From Proteobacteria bacterium UBA6492 (GTDB taxonomy: Bacteria > Pseudomonadota > Gammaproteobacteria > UBA6429 > Thiohalophilaceae): a stretch of 7,270 nucleotides of DNA. The stretch lies in the NCBI GenBank assembly GCA_002436485.1, contig DJMK01000070.1, forward strand, positions 210 to 7,479, given 5' to 3'. The notes beneath the pieces were generated by a model. It made no database searches, had not been told where the DNA came from, and saw only the letters and a program-made list of their open reading frames with translations. Numbering within the stretch: position 1 is the stretch's first letter; every line of letters begins with the position of its first letter. This document shows, in pieces, positions 1-6,461 of this stretch. Position numbers and translations under genes: made by a program.

Positions 1-172
1 TGGGATATGCCATCAGAATATCATAACGTGATGATTTTGATGCCTCACCAGTACCCCTGGCAGTGGACTCTAGCAGGAATGGATAACGTTGCGGATTTTG
101 CTTTACCAGCTGAAACAGGTCAAAACGGCCTTGCAGTGTTTTCTGGTGAAGAGGTTTTGACAAGCTTGGCAT
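1..172 (-). CDS. pabB: Aminodeoxychorismate synthase component I, N-terminal part (truncated by window edge)
   Basis: PabB, with the PabA glutaminase, converts chorismate to 4-amino-4-deoxychorismate, the precursor of p-aminobenzoate and folate, in the cytoplasm. Only the first 57 codons are in the window; the gene continues beyond base 1. I translated it directly. The stretch from about residue 19 to 57 carries the pattern typical of PabB N-termini: hydrophobic-rich LFQLV, then NPQRYPFLLES (26-36), a Gly-rich turn, and SRYDILMAYP (48-57). The catalytic chorismate-binding domain lies outside the window. The ATG at 172-170 is chosen because it begins just ahead of the conserved block and sits 28 bases after the fabF stop, with a weak CCAGG-type ribosome site upstream. 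The frame is open further upstream into fabF, but without a better start. In E. coli this position is held by pabC. PabB and PabC act in succession, so the context fits folate synthesis. The family call is fairly firm; the exact start is less so. Confidence 0.82.
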   Translation of the reverse strand, partial: MPSLSKPLHQKTLQGRFDLFQLVKQNPQRYPFLLESTARGTGEASKSSRYDILMAYP

Positions 173-200
173 CCTGAATGCCTGGCACGGATGGTAAGGT

Positions 201-1439
201 TCAGACTTTCCTGAAAACGAGGGTGCCGTTCGTGCCGCCAAAACCAAACGAGTTGGAGATGGCTACGTCAATGTTCATGTCACGTGCTGCACCCGGCACA
301 AAATCAAGATCGCAATTCGGATCCTGGTTAAATATATTCATAGTAGGTGGCGCAACCTGGTCGCGTATTGCCAACGCGGTAAAGATAGCCTCGATACCAC
401 CAGCCGCGCCCAGCAAATGACCGGTCATTGATTTGGTTGAGCTCATCGCGAGTTTATAAGCGTAATCACCAAAGCTGCGCTTGGCCGCCATCACTTCGGC
501 AACGTCACCTGCTGGTGTGGATGTACCATGTGCATTAATGTATTGCACATCGGTTGGATTGATACCGGCATTTTTCATCGCGGCATTCATGCAGCGAGCG
601 GCACCTTCACCGCCTTCAGACGGTGCTGTCATATGATAAGCATCACCACTCATGCCGTAACCAATGACTTCGGCGTAAATATGTGCACCGCGTTTTTTGG
701 CATGCTCGTATTCTTCAAGCACAACTACCCCTGCACCATCGCTCAGCACAAAGCCATCACGATCGGCATCCCAGGGACGACTGGCTGTTTGTGGATCATC
801 GTTACGCGTTGAAAGAGCGCGTGCAGCCGCAAAACCACCCAGACCGGACGGTGTGGACGCCATCTCGGCACCACCTGCCAGCATAACATCCGCATCCCCG
901 TACTCGATGATCCGAGCCGCATCACCAACGCTATGGGTTGCCGTTGCGCACGCGGTTACCAATGCGATGTTGGGCCCTTTGAGACCGAAACGAATGGAGA
1001 CATGACCCGAAATCATGTTAATGATGGTTGCAGGAATGAGAAACGGTGAGATCTTTCTTGGCCCACCGTTGGTAAGGGCATCATGGTTCTTTTCAATCGT
1101 ACCCAATCCGCCAATACCTGAACCAATTGCAACACCGATACGTTCGGCATTGTTTTCAGTTACATCGAGCCCGGAATCTTCCATTGCCTCGAACGCGGCA
1201 GCCATGCCGTACTGGATGAAAAGATCCATCTTCTTGGTATCTTTGGTAGACATGATGCTTGAAGCATCAAAACCTTTGACCGATCCACCAAAACGAACAG
1301 AAAACTCGCTCACGTCAAAATGCTCGATCGGACCAATACCCGATTTCCCGGCAAGAATACTCTCCCAGGATGTCTTCACGTTGAGACCCACTGGCGAGAC
1401 CATACCCATACCAGTGATTACTACGCGACGCTTTGACAA
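201..1439 (-). CDS. fabF: 3-oxoacyl-[acyl-carrier-protein] synthase II (KAS II)
   Basis: FabF condenses malonyl-ACP with a growing acyl-ACP in fatty-acid elongation and, in E. coli, is needed for the 16:1 to 18:1 step. The protein is 412 residues from the start chosen here, against 413 in E. coli. The thiolase-fold active site is complete: nucleophile Cys164 in TACAT, His304 in NAHGTST, Lys336 in STKSMTGH, and His341 in the same block. Further family marks are the N-terminal VVITGMG and the C-terminal NSFGFGGTN. The start is a TTG at 1439-1437. It yields the usual (M)SKRRVV opening and is preceded by a perfect GGAGG six bases away. A longer reading from TTG at 1460 would put that ribosome site inside the gene and add seven unmatched residues. 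The gene follows acpP by 93 bases, with a terminator-like hairpin between them, and precedes pabB by 28. Confidence 0.97.
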   Translation of the reverse strand: MSKRRVVITGMGMVSPVGLNVKTSWESILAGKSGIGPIEHFDVSEFSVRFGGSVKGFDASSIMSTKDTKKMDLFIQYGMAAAFEAMEDSGLDVTENNAERIGVAIGSGIGGLGTIEKNHDALTNGGPRKISPFLIPATIINMISGHVSIRFGLKGPNIALVTACATATHSVGDAARIIEYGDADVMLAGGAEMASTPSGLGGFAAARALSTRNDDPQTASRPWDADRDGFVLSDGAGVVVLEEYEHAKKRGAHIYAEVIGYGMSGDAYHMTAPSEGGEGAARCMNAAMKNAGINPTDVQYINAHGTSTPAGDVAEVMAAKRSFGDYAYKLAMSSTKSMTGHLLGAAGGIEAIFTALAIRDQVAPPTMNIFNQDPNCDLDFVPGAARDMNIDVAISNSFGFGGTNGTLVFRKV

Positions 1440-1445
1440 GGAATA

Positions 1446-1450
1446 CCTCC
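1446..1450 (-). promoter_or_regulatory. Ribosome binding site that fixes the fabF TTG start
   Basis: The minus strand reads GGAGG here, followed by six bases and then TTG at 1439. This is an ideal Shine-Dalgarno core and spacing, and it decides between two in-frame TTG candidates (1460 and 1439). The strong site may make up for the weaker UUG start codon. Confidence 0.85.
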
Positions 1451-1470
1451 GTGTGAGCAAAAATGAGAGG

Positions 1471-1512
1471 ATAAAACTAAAAGGCCGCAGCCACTGGACG
1501 TGGTTTGCGGCC
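1471..1512 (-). terminator. Rho-independent-type terminator or attenuator after acpP
   Basis: Read on the minus strand, a 7-bp arm GGCCGCA (1512-1506) pairs perfectly with TGCGGCC (1489-1483). Inside it a further CCAC (1503-1500) pairs with GTGG (1494-1491), across a two-to-one internal bulge and a five-base loop. The hairpin is followed at once by TTTTAGTTTTAT. It begins 20 bases after the acpP stop and ends about 30 bases before the fabF ribosome site. The T-tract is interrupted by AG, so incomplete termination is likely. That would allow read-through into fabF while giving extra acpP message. On the plus strand the hairpin has no T-tract, so it acts leftward only. Confidence 0.8.
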
Positions 1513-1532
1513 GTTGTGCTGATTCGAATTTA

Positions 1533-1769
1533 TTAACTGCTGTGTGAGTTAATATAATCAATAGCTTGTTTTACAGTGGTAATTTTTTCTGCTTCGTCAT
1601 CCGGAATCTCGGTTTCGAATTCCTCTTCCAAAGCCATAACCAATTCCACTGTATCGAGTGAATCTGCTCCCAAATCATCGACAAAAGAAGCGTCTTCTTT
1701 GACTTCTTCCTCTTTCACGCCCAATTGTTCAACCACAATTTTTTTGACGCGTTCTTCAACACTGCTCAT
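1533..1769 (-). CDS. acpP: Acyl carrier protein
   Basis: AcpP is the small acidic cytoplasmic carrier that holds acyl intermediates as thioesters on a 4'-phosphopantetheine arm during fatty-acid and lipid synthesis. It has 78 residues, the usual length. The arm-attachment motif DSL is present, with Ser37 (counting Met) in the conserved context LGADSLDTVELVMALEEEF. The surface is strongly acidic, as expected for docking onto the basic patches of Fab enzymes. The ATG at 1769 has a GGAGG about ten bases upstream. The gene lies 145 bases after fabG, so it may have its own promoter, and is followed by a terminator-like hairpin. Both are consistent with ACP being needed in large excess over the enzymes. 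Confidence 0.98.
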   Translation of the reverse strand: MSSVEERVKKIVVEQLGVKEEEVKEDASFVDDLGADSLDTVELVMALEEEFETEIPDDEAEKITTVKQAIDYINSHSS

Positions 1770-1818
1770 GCGATTAAGTCCTCCAGTTTTTAGGGTTCTT
1801 GTTGAACGCTGGGGCGGT

Positions 1819-1850
1819 ATTGTATTGGAAAGTGGCAGTGGATGCTACAA
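1819..1850 (-). promoter_or_regulatory. Possible acpP promoter in the fabG-acpP gap (weak)
   Basis: The 145-base gap 1770-1914 is the longest in the leftward operon. On the minus strand it holds a good -10-like TACAAT (1824-1819), about 50 bases upstream of the acpP ATG. The best upstream partner is TTGTAG (1850-1845) at a long 20-base spacing. A better -35-like TTGGCA at 1859-1854 is too far away. The position is right for an internal acpP promoter but the match is weak. I see no reading frame and no convincing hairpin in the rest of the gap. Confidence 0.25.
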
Positions 1851-1914
1851 CTTTGCCAACAGTTTACGACCCAGGATCCAGCTATTAAGTCTAATAAAAA
1901 CAGTTAGTTAGGCA

Positions 1915-2658
1915 TTACGCCATATACATGCCGCCATTCACATGCAGGGTTTCGCCGGTAATGTAACCAGCCCCGGGCGAAGCCAGAAATGTCACCGCGT
2001 TGGCAATTTCAGCAGCCTGTCCCAGACGGCCAAGCGGTATCTGGCTCAACAGGGCATCACGCTGGGCATCAGGTAGCGCGCGTGTCATGTCAGTATCAAT
2101 AAAGCCTGGCGCAACCACGTTTACGGTAATACCTCGGGAGCCGACTTCGCGGGCCAGTGATTTACTGAAACCAATCACGCCGGCTTTCGCCGCTGCATAA
2201 TTAGCCTGCCCGGCGTTGCCAGTCACGCCCACGACCGAGGCGATGCTGATAATTCGGCCCTTACGCGCTTTCATCATCGAACGCAGGCACGCCTTGGTGA
2301 CACGAAAAATTGAAGTCAGGTTGGTTTGCATGATGGCATCCCACTCCTCTTCTTTCATACGCATCATAAGATTATCGCGCGTGATACCGGCGTTATTAAC
2401 CAGGATACTCACTGTGCCGTATTGTGCTTCGAGTTCCTTAACCACGCTTTCCACATTGGCCTGGTCGGTGACATTGAGTGTCATGCCTGCACCCTTGATA
2501 CCCGCCTGCTTGAGGTAATCCGAAATAGCAACGGCACCCTTCTCAGACGTTGCAGTACCAATCACGGTCGCTCCCTGTTTACCAAGCTCCAGCGCAATGG
2601 CCTGGCCAATACCACGACTGGCCCCGGTTACAAATGCAATTTCATTTTCCAGTGACAT
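1915..2658 (-). CDS. fabG: 3-oxoacyl-[acyl-carrier-protein] reductase
   Basis: FabG is the NADPH-dependent reductase that turns 3-ketoacyl-ACP into 3-hydroxyacyl-ACP in each elongation round. It is a 247-residue classical short-chain dehydrogenase/reductase, the standard length. The NADP-binding motif TGASRGIG is at 11-18 and the structural NNAG motif at 88-91. The catalytic set is complete: Asn113, Ser141, Tyr154 and Lys158 (YxxxK). The C-terminal segment GYITGETLHVNGGMYMA is typical of FabG rather than of other reductases of this superfamily. The ATG at 2658 is preceded by a modest GGGAA. It follows fabD by 24 bases, so co-transcription is expected. The stop is TAA at 1917-1915. Confidence 0.98.
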   Translation of the reverse strand: MSLENEIAFVTGASRGIGQAIALELGKQGATVIGTATSEKGAVAISDYLKQAGIKGAGMTLNVTDQANVESVVKELEAQYGTVSILVNNAGITRDNLMMRMKEEEWDAIMQTNLTSIFRVTKACLRSMMKARKGRIISIASVVGVTGNAGQANYAAAKAGVIGFSKSLAREVGSRGITVNVVAPGFIDTDMTRALPDAQRDALLSQIPLGRLGQAAEIANAVTFLASPGAGYITGETLHVNGGMYMA

Positions 2659-2682
2659 AATGTACTTCCCTTATGCTTATAT

Positions 2683-3609
2683 CTAGCCTGCGAGTTCTTT
2701 GTTCATGTTGTCTGTATCTGTCAACGCCGCATGCGCAAGTGACTTGTCGATACGTTTATTTAATCCCATTAGCACCTTACCAGGACCACACTCGAGTATG
2801 CGCGTTACCTGGTTACTTGCCATGGACTGAATAATTTCCACCCATCTGACGGGCTGATAAAGTTGTCGAACCAGCGCATGCCGAATGGCATCGGGATCCG
2901 TTTCAATTTTGACATCGACATTGTTGATTACTGAAATCGTCGGCTGACGAATGTCTATCTGTTCCAGATCACTGGCCAGTTTATCCGCGGCTGGTTTCAT
3001 TAACTGGCAATGCGAAGGAACGCTTACGGGCAAAATAACAGCACGCTTGGCGCCTTTTTCTTTTGCCAGTTCCGTCGCGCGTTCAACAGCGGACCTGTTA
3101 CCTGCAACCACTACCTGGCCGGGCGAATTAAAATTCACTGCTTCAACAATTTCATTACCCGCCGCCTCGTTGCAGACTGCACGTACCGCATCATCATCCA
3201 GGCCGAGTATTGCGGCCATGGCACCGCTACCAGCCGGCACTGCTTCCTGCATGTACTCACCCCGTGACGAAACCAGTTTAACCGCATCGGTAAACTCAAT
3301 CGCGCCTGCACAAACCAAGGCAGCGTATTCACCCAGGCTATGGCCGGCCATGACTTGTGGTTGTTGCCCGTCCTGTTTATTCCAGATTCGCCAGGTCGCA
3401 ACACCGGCGGCAAGCATTGCAGGCTGGGTAATATCCGTCGAATTGAGTTTTTCCTGTGGACCATCACTGACAATCGCGTACAGGTCATAACCCAGCACAT
3501 CAGATGCCTGTTGATAGGTATCACGAATTTCTGAAAAGTTTTCCGCCAGGTTCGCAACCATGCCTACCGACTGTGAACCCTGCCCGGGAAATACAAAAGC
3601 CAAACTCAT
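2683..3609 (-). CDS. fabD: Malonyl-CoA:ACP transacylase
   Basis: FabD transfers malonyl from CoA to ACP, supplying the two-carbon donor for FabH and FabF. It has 308 residues from the chosen ATG, against 309 in E. coli. Visible motifs are the N-terminal FVFPGQGSQ, the nucleophile elbow GHSLGEYAAL with Ser91, Arg116 that binds the malonyl carboxylate, the catalytic His200 in VPSHC, and ECGPGKVL near the end. I chose ATG at 3609, not the in-frame TTG at 3615. The TAGGGA ribosome site (3621-3616) lies six bases before the ATG but directly abuts the TTG. That site also contains the fabH stop codon TAG, and the two genes are nine bases apart, so their translation is probably coupled. Confidence 0.98.
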   Translation of the reverse strand: MSLAFVFPGQGSQSVGMVANLAENFSEIRDTYQQASDVLGYDLYAIVSDGPQEKLNSTDITQPAMLAAGVATWRIWNKQDGQQPQVMAGHSLGEYAALVCAGAIEFTDAVKLVSSRGEYMQEAVPAGSGAMAAILGLDDDAVRAVCNEAAGNEIVEAVNFNSPGQVVVAGNRSAVERATELAKEKGAKRAVILPVSVPSHCQLMKPAADKLASDLEQIDIRQPTISVINNVDVKIETDPDAIRHALVRQLYQPVRWVEIIQSMASNQVTRILECGPGKVLMGLNKRIDKSLAHAALTDTDNMNKELAG

Positions 3610-3618
3610 ATTCAATCC

Positions 3619-4587
3619 CTAGTACTTTAATAATGCGGAACCCCAGGTAAAACCACCACCAAAAGCTTCCAGTAATAATGTTTCACCGCGCTTAATACGC
3701 CCGTCGCGCACTGCAACATCTAGTGCCAACGGAATTGAAGCAGCAGAAGTATTGCCGTGCTCATCCACGGTTACAACCACATGGTCCATATTCATTTTCA
3801 GTTTCTTTGCAGTTGCCAAAATAATACGGATGTTTGCCTGGTGCGGCACCAACCAGTCTATATCGGATTTTTTCAGCTTGTTATTTTCCAGTGTCTCATC
3901 AACGATACGACCCAGTGTGTTCACTGCCATTTTAAATACTTCATTACCCTGCATGGTCATCTTGGCTTCGCCGCGCGCCAGTACATCATAATTTTCTGAC
4001 ACCCCGGCCGGTACGGTTAACAGTTCTTTATATGCACCATCGGCGTGTAAGTGTGTCGACAGAATGCCTGGTTCGTCACTGGCCTGCAAAATAACTGCGC
4101 CCGCACCATCACCAAACAACACACAGGTTGAGCGATCCGTCCAGTCAAGCACACGTGACAATGTTTCGGCGCCGACAATCAGCGCACATTTTGCACTGCC
4201 GGTTTTAACAAACTTGTCCGCAACACCAAGCGCATAGACAAAACCGGTACACACTGCCTGTATGTCAAAGGCAGCACAGCCATGTACATCCAGTCGCTCC
4301 TGCAACAGGCAAGCTGTACTGGGAAATATACGATCAGGTGTTGTCGTTGCAACGACAATCAGGTCGATATCATCTTTAGTGACATTGGCCGACTTCATAG
4401 CCGCTTTTGCTGCCTGTTCAGCCAGGTCGCAGGTCGTCTCGTTATCGTTGACGATATGGCGTTTCTTGATGCCGGTACGATCAGTAATCCATTCATCCGT
4501 CGTATCAACCATTTTCTCAAGATCATGGTTGGTCAGAATTTTTTCAGGTAAAAACGAGCCCGTCCCTGTAATACGCGAATAAATCAA
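3619..4587 (-). CDS. fabH: 3-oxoacyl-[acyl-carrier-protein] synthase III (KAS III)
   Basis: FabH starts fatty-acid synthesis by condensing an acyl-CoA primer, usually acetyl-CoA, with malonyl-ACP. It has 322 residues (317 in E. coli). The Cys-His-Asn triad is complete: Cys113 in AVCTGF, His248 in VPHQAN and Asn278 in HGNTSAAS. The N-terminal half shows the family blocks GTGSFLPE and MVDTTDEWI. The start is TTG at 4587-4585. There is no ATG near the conserved N-terminus, and AAGGA lies six bases upstream at ideal spacing. The TTG overlaps the plsX stop in a 4-base TTGA junction, which implies translational coupling to plsX. From sequence alone I cannot tell whether it prefers acetyl-CoA or branched or longer primers. 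Confidence 0.97.
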   Translation of the reverse strand: MIYSRITGTGSFLPEKILTNHDLEKMVDTTDEWITDRTGIKKRHIVNDNETTCDLAEQAAKAAMKSANVTKDDIDLIVVATTTPDRIFPSTACLLQERLDVHGCAAFDIQAVCTGFVYALGVADKFVKTGSAKCALIVGAETLSRVLDWTDRSTCVLFGDGAGAVILQASDEPGILSTHLHADGAYKELLTVPAGVSENYDVLARGEAKMTMQGNEVFKMAVNTLGRIVDETLENNKLKKSDIDWLVPHQANIRIILATAKKLKMNMDHVVVTVDEHGNTSAASIPLALDVAVRDGRIKRGETLLLEAFGGGFTWGSALLKY

Positions 4588-5627
4588 CTGGCTTCCTTTG
4601 TCGTAAGATGTGATTCAAGTTGTTTTCTGATCATATTTGGCACGTCTTCCAGGACTTCCTTGCGAGCTTCAAGAATCGCCTTGCCAAACGCATATTGATC
4701 CGCGCTACCGTGACTTTTCACCACGATACCTTGTAGGCCAAGCAGGCTCGCACCGTTATAGGCGCGCGGATCGATTCGCTTACGAAATGCTTTTAGTACT
4801 GGCATGGTTATCAGCGCAACAAGCTTGGTAAGAATATTGCGCTTGAACTCGGCTTTTAAAAAGTGCGCGAACAATTTAGCCACGCCTTCACTGGCCTTTA
4901 ACATCACATTTCCAATAAAACCATCGCACACCACCACATTGGGCGGATTCAGGTAAACACCATCGCCTTCCACAAAACCAATATAATTCAGGTCACTGCC
5001 CGCAAGAATACGCGCCGCTTCCTTAACGCGTTCGTTACCTTTAATTTCTTCTTCGCCAATATTCAACAGGCCAACCGTGGGATTCGGGTTGTTATCAACG
5101 GCCGACGCCAACACTGAACCCATTACTGCAAATTCAAATAGATGTTCTGCGGATGAATCGATATTGGCGCCCAAATCCAGCACATGGGTATGACCGTTTA
5201 TCGATGGCAACATGGTACAAATCGCGGGACGATCGATGCCTGTTAGTGTTTTCAGTACAAAGCGAGCTGTCGCCATTAGTGCGCCAGTGTTACCAGCACT
5301 TACACAGGCATCTGCGACACCCTCTTTGACAAGATTAATCGCAACACGCATGGAAGAATCTTTTTTACCACGTAATGCCTGGGATGGTAGCTCATCCATG
5401 GTAACAACCTGTGATGCATGATGAATCTGGAGAGATTCATTTTCCTTGCCGCCTGCATTGTGTACTTCTTGCAGAAGAGTTTCGTGATCACCAACCAGGA
5501 TGATTTTCAGATCACGATGGCGCGAAAGAATATGGATGGCAGCAGGTACAGTTACGCTCGGACCGTGATCGCCCCCCATTGCATCAAGCGCTATACAAAT
5601 CAGTTTTCCTTGCCTGATCTCTGCCAT
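4584..5627 (-). CDS. plsX: Phosphate acyltransferase (acyl-ACP:phosphate)
   Basis: PlsX converts acyl-ACP plus phosphate to acyl-phosphate, the donor PlsY uses to acylate glycerol-3-phosphate. It is a peripheral membrane enzyme that links fatty-acid to phospholipid synthesis. It has 347 residues from the ATG at 5627. The family signature ALDAMGGDHGPSVTVPAA spans about 13-30, the SAGNTGALM block is near 110-118, and VLDLGAN and CDGFIGNVMLK follow further on. The ATG gives a nine-residue lead before the first conserved strand. An upstream in-frame TTG at 5651 has no ribosome site and would start close to the rpmF-plsX hairpin. The ribosome site for the ATG itself is weak (AAAGA, rather distant), so translation may be modest. 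The gene follows rpmF by 93 bases and overlaps fabH by four. Confidence 0.96.
   Translation of the reverse strand: MAEIRQGKLICIALDAMGGDHGPSVTVPAAIHILSRHRDLKIILVGDHETLLQEVHNAGGKENESLQIHHASQVVTMDELPSQALRGKKDSSMRVAINLVKEGVADACVSAGNTGALMATARFVLKTLTGIDRPAICTMLPSINGHTHVLDLGANIDSSAEHLFEFAVMGSVLASAVDNNPNPTVGLLNIGEEEIKGNERVKEAARILAGSDLNYIGFVEGDGVYLNPPNVVVCDGFIGNVMLKASEGVAKLFAHFLKAEFKRNILTKLVALITMPVLKAFRKRIDPRAYNGASLLGLQGIVVKSHGSADQYAFGKAILEARKEVLEDVPNMIRKQLESHLTTKEAS
4592..4599 (-). promoter_or_regulatory. Ribosome binding site that fixes the fabH TTG start
   Basis: The minus strand reads AAAGGAAG here, within the last codons of plsX. Its AAGGA core is six bases from the TTG at 4587. It is a strong site at good spacing, and it supports a UUG start where no in-frame ATG is available. 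Confidence 0.8.
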
Positions 5628-5653
5628 TATGATTCGAGTTTCTTTAAACAACT

Positions 5654-5679
5654 ACGGGACATGAATTTTCATGTCCCGT
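5654..5679 (-). other. Perfect 12-bp hairpin between rpmF and plsX (attenuator or mRNA processing site)
   Basis: The arm ACGGGACATGAA (5654-5665 on the plus strand) is matched exactly by TTCATGTCCCGT (5668-5679), leaving only two central bases, so the real loop will be somewhat larger. In the leftward transcript it forms about 41 bases after the rpmF stop and 26 bases before the plsX ATG. It is followed by AGTTGTTTAAAG, too poor in T for a textbook terminator. It could lower read-through, be cut by RNase III or RNase E, or protect the 3' end of the rpmF message. A second, weak stem of 4 bp (CGGT/ACCG, 5691-5705) lies between it and rpmF. Confidence 0.6.
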
Positions 5680-5720
5680 GTTGATATGTACGGTTTCGAA
5701 TACCGAAAAAATAATTATTC

Positions 5721-5903
5721 TTATTCGTCGTCAGACGTTTGAATTACCTTGCGCCCGCGATAGTAGCCATCCGGGCTAACGTGATGACGCAAGTGCGTTT
5801 CACCAGTATTCGGCTCGATTGATAAAGTACGTGCCGTCAGACTATCATGCGACCGGCGCATGCCACGCTTGGATGACGTTTTACGATTTTGTTGAACAGC
5901 CAT
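5721..5903 (-). CDS. rpmF: 50S ribosomal protein L32
   Basis: L32 (bL32) is a small, very basic structural protein of the large ribosomal subunit. It has 60 residues, with the proteobacterial pattern MAVQQNRKTSSKRGMRRSHD at the N-terminus and HLRHHVSPDGYYRGRKVI near the end. It has no cysteines, so it is the non-zinc form. The ATG at 5903 has an AGG-type ribosome site eight bases upstream. It lies 18 bases after yceD, and the yceD-rpmF pair is conserved across proteobacteria. The last residues (QTSDDE) form a short acidic tail. Confidence 0.98.
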   Translation of the reverse strand: MAVQQNRKTSSKRGMRRSHDSLTARTLSIEPNTGETHLRHHVSPDGYYRGRKVIQTSDDE

Positions 5904-5921
5904 GGTTCTGCCTCACTTAAA

Positions 5922-6452
5922 CTATTTGTCTTTCAATTTGTTCAGGATTGAAAATGGATTCTCATCTTCCTCCTGCTGCGAATGGGTGTCCTGCTGTTGC
6001 GCTTCCAGCCATTCGCTTGCCGGGCAATCCTTTTCGTCATGCATTGGCACGTTAGGTAATGCCAACAACAATTCATCTTCAACCACATCTCGTAACAGCA
6101 ATGGACTTTCCTCGACCAGGTAAGGTTCATAACGAAGTGGTAAACGCTCGGCTTCCACATCGTTCCTTACCCATGCAAGGATGATGTCCTGTTCCACCGG
6201 GTAGTCCATAGGTTCCAGGCAACGTTGGCAGGCGATTTTCAATACTGCCGTTACATGCCCTTTCACAAAGGGGACACCCAGTTCATCGATATCGAAGTTT
6301 AACACAACGTTAACCTCGCCCGAATCATCCGCGAGAAGCGGGCTTAAACGTTGCAATTGTGTAAGCGGAATTGGACCAGCCAACTCGGCCCCGGACTCCG
6401 CCAGGCGGAAGGGATCGATTTGATATGGCAACCGCTTCTGCTGCCTCGACAT
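5922..6452 (-). CDS. yceD: YceD/DUF177 family protein, 23S rRNA accumulation factor
   Basis: YceD proteins are needed for normal 23S rRNA levels in bacteria and plastids, which fits their pairing with rpmF; the molecular mechanism is not well known. The protein has 176 residues (173 in E. coli). Seen here: the N-terminal PYQIDPFRLAESG, the conserved CQRC pair (Cys75, Cys78), the block VEDELLLALPNVPMHD (about 124-139), and the C-terminal NPFSILNKLK. The ATG at 6452 has no ribosome site upstream and lies only nine bases after a near-consensus -10 box, so the message would be almost leaderless from this start. An alternative is TTG at 6431-6429 (codon 8), with GAGG 12 bases ahead. That would give a 169-residue protein still beginning before the conserved QIDP. 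Function is confident; the start is open. Confidence 0.93.
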   Translation of the reverse strand: MSRQQKRLPYQIDPFRLAESGAELAGPIPLTQLQRLSPLLADDSGEVNVVLNFDIDELGVPFVKGHVTAVLKIACQRCLEPMDYPVEQDIILAWVRNDVEAERLPLRYEPYLVEESPLLLRDVVEDELLLALPNVPMHDEKDCPASEWLEAQQQDTHSQQEEDENPFSILNKLKDK

Positions 6453-6461
6453 AGGCGGCGA

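Noticed and set aside
1440..1460. Longer fabF reading from TTG at 1460
   Set aside because: The added seven residues do not match the family and their codons overlap the GGAGG ribosome site for the TTG at 1439.
1015..1536. 173-residue open frame on the plus strand opposite fabF and the acpP-fabF gap
   Set aside because: It is antisense to a fully supported fabF, runs through the terminator hairpin, and shows no recognisable domain or ribosome site.
2951..3490. 179-residue open frame on the plus strand opposite fabD
   Set aside because: It lies wholly within fabD, whose catalytic residues are intact; the composition is that of a reverse-strand shadow and there is no family resemblance.
3135..3557. 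140-residue frame on the minus strand in a different frame from fabD
   Set aside because: It overlaps fabD on the same strand; the sequence is rich in Arg, Trp and Met with no domain, as expected for an out-of-frame reading.
5628..5651. Longer plsX reading from TTG at 5651
   Set aside because: No ribosome site precedes it, it starts three bases from the rpmF-plsX hairpin, and the extra eight residues do not resemble PlsX N-termini.
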